From Colias croceus (taxonomy: Eukaryota > Arthropoda > Insecta > Lepidoptera > Pieridae): a DNA stretch of 64,000 nucleotides. The stretch lies in NCBI RefSeq assembly GCF_905220415.1, contig NC_059538.1, forward strand, positions 8,122,001 through 8,186,000, written 5' to 3'. Shown piece after piece: positions 58,649-64,000 of this stretch (positions are counted from its first letter, which is position 1; each line of letters opens with the position of its first letter). The notes under the pieces were generated by a model. It was not told where the DNA came from. It saw nothing but the letters and a program-made list of their open reading frames with translations, and did no database searches. Both the position numbers and the translations under genes were made by a program.

Positions 58649-59434
58649 CTAGGGTTCTTCATATTCAGAGTCTTCATCACTTGAAAATCCATCAAAAGAC
58701 GAATCATCTAAATCAAATGTGGACATATCCGCAACAATCTTTTCAATATCTGATTTTGTTTGTTCACCATCTTGTTTTTTGATATACCTAAAACAAAAAA
58801 GATATTAGTTTGTACAATAAAAATCCAATCTAAAAATATTAAAGGACAATTCATTATAAATTACATTAAATAAACAATTAATTCAATTGTTCAAAATTAA
58901 TATTTTTAATTATATGTAGAATTTTATTAAATTTAACCTTAAGACTGTTCTTCTTTTTCTCTCAGGAAGGGTTTTTAATAAACCTTGCAATTCAGTATCA
59001 TTGGGTTCTGGTTCATCCCCTTCAGAATTAGCAATCTGTAAAAAAAAATCAAATTAAATAATCCATCATATTTTTTGGAGTTACATAGAAATAAAATGTC
59101 GATATATTTTTGATAAACTTACATCTATAGGCTTACAACATTTAGCACAGACATGTTTATCACTTGCACACTTACTACAATAAATATGGTAAGCATGTTT
59201 GACTGCCTTTTCATCACAGCCCACACATTTTTTAGGGGCAGTAAGAGGTTTGTATTTTTTATATTTAATTTTCCATTCAATAATTTCCCTACATCGAATA
59301 CAAACACCAGACACTTGCATAGAGTTTAATATTTTTGTCTTTTTACTTGTATCGTGTAAATCATTTTTAAATGCAGTTCTATTTTGGTGTTTTTGGGGTC
59401 TGTTTCTTCGTATATTTCCTTTAGATAAACTCAT
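58649..59434 (-). CDS. C9orf85: C9orf85 homologue (DUF2039 zinc-ribbon-like protein)
   Basis: Three exons: 59434-59123, 59035-58938 and 58787-58649. They total 549 nt, 182 residues, against about 179 in human. Function is unknown across animals. The N-terminus MSLSKGNIRRNRPQKHQN is the family signature. Four Cys pairs follow: CIRC (residues about 45-48), CVGC, CSKC and CAKC, with an intervening YHIYC. This pattern suggests two zinc-binding sites. A basic RKRRTV patch and an acidic tail (DDSSFDGFSSDEDSEYEEP) end the protein. Splice junctions are GAT|GTAAGT, TTTACAG, TTAAG|GTTAAA and TTTTAG. Assignment to the family is secure; no role is claimed. Confidence 0.9.
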
Positions 59435-60014
59435 GTCTCGATCTCAAAAAGATCACTTTAAAAGTATTGATTCTAGTAATTCCTAGCGGAAAAAAACATA
59501 AAGGTAGGTGACAGATTGTGTGACTCCGAAGCCCCAACTTCCACAGAGCAAGTAATAATTATAATAAATATAATGCCAACTTCCAAATTCCAATGCGTAG
59601 AATGCGTAGACACGTAATAATATATTATAGTAATAATATTATTCTGCGCTATCCAAGTGATATCCAATAAACACATGAAATAACCTCAAATCTCTGTGGA
59701 CTGTGTAGTTGGTGTCAACTGTCAACTACCTACCACAGAGCAAGTAATGTCAACTACTGTCAATGTCAATCACAGAATTAATCATATAGGTACATTTTTT
59801 TTTGTGTGGTGCAAGAAGGGTGCAAGTGTGGCGTCTCCACAGGCGTCTCTCAAAATAATGTTAGCCCTTGCCCTTCTACATTTTGACGCGTGGTAGTGAC
59901 ATGCGCTAGGGTGTCCCCCTTGACGGGGATCTCGAACCTTGGGGCAGGGGGCTCGGTTTGGGCTGTCGCTTGAGTGGAGGAGGCCGGAAGGGCCGTAATC
60001 GGACGGGCGATTCA
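59435..60014. other. intergenic DNA with repeated CCACAGAGCAAGTAAT word
   Basis: The word occurs at 59541 and 59733. GC-rich DNA at about 59830-60014 (ending GGGCCGTAATCGGACGGGCG) may be an old retroelement fragment but was not identified. Confidence 0.4.
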
Positions 60015-60016
60015 TA

Positions 60017-60476
60017 GGTAGTTTTCCAATTACAGAGCATAATGCGACTCAGTGGCGCATAATGCTGAATTATGCTGATGCTTAATTGGAACGTGAATTA
60101 GTTTTCAAATGCACCAGCAGGTTGCGCTAAGTTTAGTGTTGAAAAAAATATATTCATAGAGTTAGTCAAGAGTTAGCAATAACCTCATTAATGTGTAAAT
60201 AAAGTGGTACATACTGTATAATTCTGTGTGTATAATAATTGGTTGAAAACACAGTTGAAAACTATTTACGGTTATTTTAAGTAATTTGGATTTTGTTTAT
60301 TTCATTATTTTTTTTATCAATTAATAATATTACTAACGATAAATCGATTGCACCCATCAATTCACGCGCTTGTACTTTTGAGTGCTCGATTGTGCGAAGC
60401 GTTGATGTAGTTGAAACATTCAACGATAAGCATTATGCCGCATAATGCGCTCTAGTGCTGTAATTGGAAAACTACC
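60017..60476. mobile_element. TA-flanked MITE, 460 bp
   Basis: The ends GGTAGTTTTCCAATTACAG and the inverted CTGTAATTGGAAAACTACC lie between TA at 60015-60016 and 60477-60478. The inner arms carry GCATAATGCG words. No coding capacity. Confidence 0.87.
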
Positions 60477-60603
60477 TAGATCACAGGTAGAGAATTTCAA
60501 CGTTAAAAAAGTTAAAAACACAAAGCATGGCAACAGATCTCTACCAATTTAAACAAATATATATGTGTAATGTGTTAATACCTTAGAGTATACATATATT
60601 ACA

Positions 60604-60790
60604 ACTAGACGTCCGCCCCGGCTTCGCCCGTGGTACATATTTCGCAATAAAAGGTAGCCTATGTCCTTTCTCGGGTATCAAAATATCTCCATACCAAATT
60701 TCATGCAAATTGGTTCAGTAGTTTAGGCGTGATTGAGTAACAGACAGACGGACAGACAGAGTTACTTTCGCATTTATAATATTAGTATGG
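60604..60790 (-). repeat. dispersed SINE-like repeat (CTGT family, variant end)
   Basis: ACTAGACGTCCGCCCCGGCT at one end, GTAGCCTATGTCCTTTCTCG in the middle, and (CAGA)n with TTATAATATTAGTATGG at the other. It lacks the CCCGTGGGATTTCC part. Confidence 0.85.
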
Positions 60791-61389
60791 ATTACAATAG
60801 TATAGAGCGAGTGTATTGCACAAATTGCATATTGCGCATCGTAGGCAGATGAGCTATAGATACTATATAGATGTATGTGTGACAAATAGGGATGGGTATT
60901 GGGTAGGTATCAATTGCGTGTTGAACTATCCATAAGTTATGTAAATAAATATGTATCATAAGTAAATTTTATGTTCAATAAGTTATTAAAGGAAAAATAT
61001 ATGAATAAAGTATAAATATGTAATTTTAAATTTGTTTACCAACTGAATAAAGTTTGTTTATTCCATTTGAAAATTAAATATTATATAAGAAATTTTCTTG
61101 TATTAATTATTATAAGTACTTTAAATATATGTTTAATTGGAATATCACAAAAACGTGAGTACTTTTTAAATAATAAAGTTAATAAAATAAAAGATCGTGT
61201 TTAGTGCTATTTCTTTAATAATAAATCAAACAATAATAATAATGTTTTAAAAATGGTAAAAAATATTAAGGAATAATTAATAATTTAAAATGATAATATG
61301 TATATCCAATAAATAATATTAATAATTTTTTTATTTAATTTTATCCATTCTATTCAAATAAAAAAAATGTTTTTTTTTATTCATTAAAA
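60791..61389. other. AT-rich DNA
   Basis: Very AT-rich. No feature recognised. Confidence 0.4.
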
Positions 61390-61525
61390 ATGTCCTGTCC
61401 AGGGATTTTCCCAGTCAACCCATTTTTAATACATTAATTTTTAATAGACTAAATTAATTATAAAATTGGTCTCATTCTATTATCACGCCGTTGAATTTCG
61501 CCTTAGGTTCGGATCTTAGACCAGT
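61390..61525. repeat. fragment of the MITE at 52199-52354, inverted
   Basis: Contains GTCCAGGGATTTTCCCAGT, ATTGGTCTCATTCTATTATCA and GTTCGGATCTTAGACC, matching the reverse complement of the golgin-intron copy. Confidence 0.65.
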
Positions 61526-61980
61526 AAAAATAAGTATAACAATCGACTTACTGATAAAATGTGATAGTGGATTTCAATTTTGTGTATTTTCTAGTATCGT
61601 TTTTGCAAGATAGAACTGCACATTTCACCATGTTTATTCGTAAATTCGCGAGCGCTCGCGGCGGGAGCGTCGTGTTGTTCCCACCTGTGCCTACTGTTCC
61701 CACTTGGATGTTCGCACTCTATAGATATATATACTCAAAGGTTAATACATATTAATTATTACCACATTACCAATTACCATTTACCTACATTACGGTTTGG
61801 ACCCTATATTACTTGCTCTGTGGTTTGGATCGTACATATTCTGTGGGATTGTACTCTGTGATTGTCTGTGGTAATTTTACTTGTCTATAACCTCGTCATA
61901 TTCACGTCATAATTCACGTCATATTCCAAGCTTCCCAGTTCCCGTTCGCGATCTGCGTCAGATCCAGGGGCCTTAGAGAA

Positions 61981-63373
61981 TGCGCGCACATGCGATTAAA
62001 TAATCGCAACGATTTTAAAATTGTGATTTGTCACATTTTGCTGCGACTGCTCGCGACGCGATTGTCGCGAAAATGAAATGCAGAATATGAAATTGTATGG
62101 TACCGCGCGCACTGCGATAATAAAATCGCACACTCGGGCCCGGCCGGCACTTCACTTGTGTTTCGTCTGTCCAACAGTAAACATCGTAGTGGTATAGGTA
62201 GGTACTGTTTGGTAAACATAAACTCAGTAATCTGTCAAAGGTTTGAATTTATTTATTTATTTAACACTTTATTGTACAAGAAACAAAATATATATAAAGG
62301 TTACAATAATAATAATTATAAAAATATCTCTATACCAAATTTACAGACAGACAGAGTTACTTTCGCATTTATAATATTAGTATGGATAAAATAAACTTTT
62401 GACAATTCTATCTGCTGTAAAAGAATGAGTATAGACGAATTTTCTTTTTTTTTTTTCTTCTTATCCTCCGAAGTAGTAAATAAAGACAAGCAACTTGTAA
62501 TTAAAATCGTGGTGCGCGCTTAGCCTAAGCTAAGCGCGCACCACGATTTTAATTTTTGCGACACGATTTCAAAATCGCGCTGTAGAAAATCGCAGAGAGT
62601 ACGGTGCGCGCACAGCGATAATTTAATAGTGATCCTTACTCACTTTCATCATGGATTTCGTACAAGTTGCTTGTCTTTATTTACTACATCGGAGGATAAG
62701 AAGAAAAAAAAAAAAGAAAATTCGTCTATATTGGACTCATTTTTTTACAGCAGATAGAATTGTCAAAAGTTTCTTTTATCCATACTAATATTATAAATGC
62801 GAAAGTAACTCTGTCTGTCTGTAAATTTGGTATAGAGATATTTTGATACCCGAGAAAGGACATAGGATCGGTTTTATCCCGGAAATCGGGAACTATGCGG
62901 GTTTTTCTTTGACTGCGCGGGCGATGCCGCGGGTGGAAAGCTAGTCAGAAATACAATAAACTTCGGATGTATCCCAAAAAATTCTTTAGCTATTATAGAA
63001 TGAAAATTTCGCCAAAAGGCCGCCCTTTGTGCTTTTTTATTTTTTTTATTATTGTAACCTTTATGTATATTTTGTTTCTTGTACAATAAAGTCTTAAATA
63101 AATAAATTCAAACCTTTGACAGATTACTGAATTTATGTTTACCAAACAGTACATACCTATACCACTACGATGTTTACTGTTGGACAGACGAAACACAAGT
63201 GAAGTGCCGACCGGGCCCAAGTGTGCGATTTTATTATCGCAGTGCGCGCGGTACCATACAATTTCATATTCTGCATTTCATTTTCGCGACAATCGCGTCG
63301 CGAGCAGTCGCAGCAAAATGTGACAAATCACAATTTTAAAATCGCTGCCATTATTTAATCGCATGTGCGCGCA
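61981..63373. repeat. 1.4-kb long inverted repeat (palindrome)
   Basis: The left arm 61981-62312 and right arm 63047-63373 are near-perfect reverse complements (shared CAACAGTAAACATCGTAGTG and ACTGCGATAATAAAATCGCA). A second pair, 62388-62502 and 62668-62780, lies inside, and the centre has a GTGGTGCGCGCTTAG/CTAAGCGCGCACCAC hairpin near 62508-62545. Two copies of the CTGT-family SINE (62319-62387 partial and 62783-62945) sit between the arms. Confidence 0.85.
62783..62945 (+). repeat. dispersed SINE-like repeat (CTGT/GCGGGCGAAGC family), internally deleted
   Basis: CATACTAATATTATAAATGC, (CTGT)3, then a jump to TTTGGTATAGAG, and ending GGCGATGCCGCGGGTGG..AAGCTAGT. A partner fragment is at 62319-62387 in the opposite orientation. 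Confidence 0.8.
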
Positions 63374-63775
63374 TTGTCATAGTAACTCATACGTTGTATT
63401 TCTGCGATAAAATAATCACGCTGCATAAAGTCGTGGTGCGCGCTTAGCCTTAGACAAAGTAACAATTACAAAACGATAACGAAGTTAGAAATCGCAAAAA
63501 TGTATGGGATTGACCTTAGATTATACACCTATAGATGTAACCACTAAAATGACCTTCCTTGAAAGAGCGAGATCGTTAATTATCAAACCCATGCAAAGAA
63601 ACAGGACAGAATATATAGTTTTTGTCTTTGTCGACATGGCCGGTTTTATTGTTTGGCAAGATCTGAGTTGTGACAAACAAACTTGGCGTCTTTTGGATTT
63701 TTCTGTGATTGTGTGAATTTACAGTGTTTATTGCGTATAAAAATTGGATAATACAGAATATTTAGTGTACGTGCG
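63374..63775. other. upstream region of the THAP gene
   Basis: Probably promoter and 5' UTR. An ORF at 63504-63716 has no recognisable similarity and is not called a gene. Confidence 0.35.
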
Positions 63776-63846
63776 ATGGTGGGTTGCAGTGTTTTGGGTT
63801 GTAAAAGCCGGAGTGAGCGAAAAATTGAAGGAATAACATTTCACAC
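63776..63846 (+). CDS. THAP-type C2CH zinc finger protein, first exon (partial)
   Basis: ATG at 63776 opens 23 codons plus 2 nt (MVGCSVLGCKSRSERKIEGI, then TFH), ending at CACAC|GTAAGT. THAP domains begin M-V-x-C-x(2-4)-C and continue towards a conserved F(P/H) segment. Here C4 and C9 are spaced C-x4-C and TFH follows at the expected distance. THAP proteins bind DNA through this C2CH finger and are transcription factors or domesticated P-type transposases. The second zinc pair and the rest of the gene lie beyond the window. Whether it is a host gene or a transposon gene cannot be told. Confidence 0.7.
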
Positions 63847-64000
63847 GTAAGTAGGCGAAATTATCATTTCTTTCGTTATTACAACGCCAGATGATCATCG
63901 ATTATGATGTTTTGTGATGAATTCAGTGCTGTGATGCCAAGAATATTGAGTTGTGATACGTGTTTTCACTATCTTAAAATAAAATAACGATTAACGATGA

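Noticed and set aside
59782..60015. 77-codon minus ORF (MNRPSDYGPSGLLHSS...)
   Set aside because: GC-rich patch likely from an old retroelement. No conserved domain recognised.
62031..63323. Mirror-image 62-codon ORFs in both palindrome arms
   Set aside because: They are the same non-coding arm read on opposite strands. The sequence is MITE-like, not protein-coding.
1..64000. CRISPR arrays, bacterial operons or prophage
   Set aside because: The DNA is clearly insect nuclear. No array of equal repeats and spacers is present, and the tandem repeats found are ordinary minisatellites.

Overview
The window is nuclear DNA of an insect, almost certainly a moth or butterfly (Lepidoptera). It is AT-rich, its genes have many short exons with GT-AG introns, it carries a vertebrate-type cryptochrome (CRY2) and an insect long-wavelength opsin, and it is full of short interspersed repeats ending in GCGGGCGAAGCCGCGGGCGG, a word I associate with lepidopteran genomes. 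The genus cannot be told from the sequence alone.

Layout. 1-156 is the last exon of an ABCC-type transporter (+). Four minus-strand genes follow: the GINS subunit Sld5 (1265-2321), the ciliary zinc-finger coiled-coil protein DZIP1 (4734-10415, nine exons), a long-wavelength opsin (12898-14608, seven exons) and ribosomal protein L8 (20259-22130, five exons). Two L8 introns each hold a candidate box C/D snoRNA. The plus-strand clock gene cry2 (27578-40266, nine exons) has its introns swollen by transposons. Convergent with it are minus-strand Lsm10 (40406-41109) and COA1 (41248-41637). A five-layer transposon nest fills 42523-47560. Then come the GRIP-domain golgin GOLGA4/Golgin-245 (+, 49590-56124), a C9orf85 homologue (-, 58649-59434), a repeat region with a 1.4-kb palindrome (61981-63373), and the first exon of a THAP zinc-finger gene (+, 63776).

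The genes are ordinary single-copy housekeeping or sensory genes and do not form a pathway, although a light receptor (LW opsin) and a clock repressor (CRY2) lie 13 kb apart. Most of the unusual biology is in the mobile DNA. TIR elements with readable target-site duplications include hAT (8 bp), PIF/Harbinger (TAA or TTA), piggyBac-like (TTAA), Tc1/mariner (TA) and a P-like/8-bp family. There is also a CR1-like LINE, tRNA-derived repeats and several snap-back MITEs nested in other elements. Exon models were assembled by hand from reading frame, splice consensus and protein similarity; phases add up in every complete gene.
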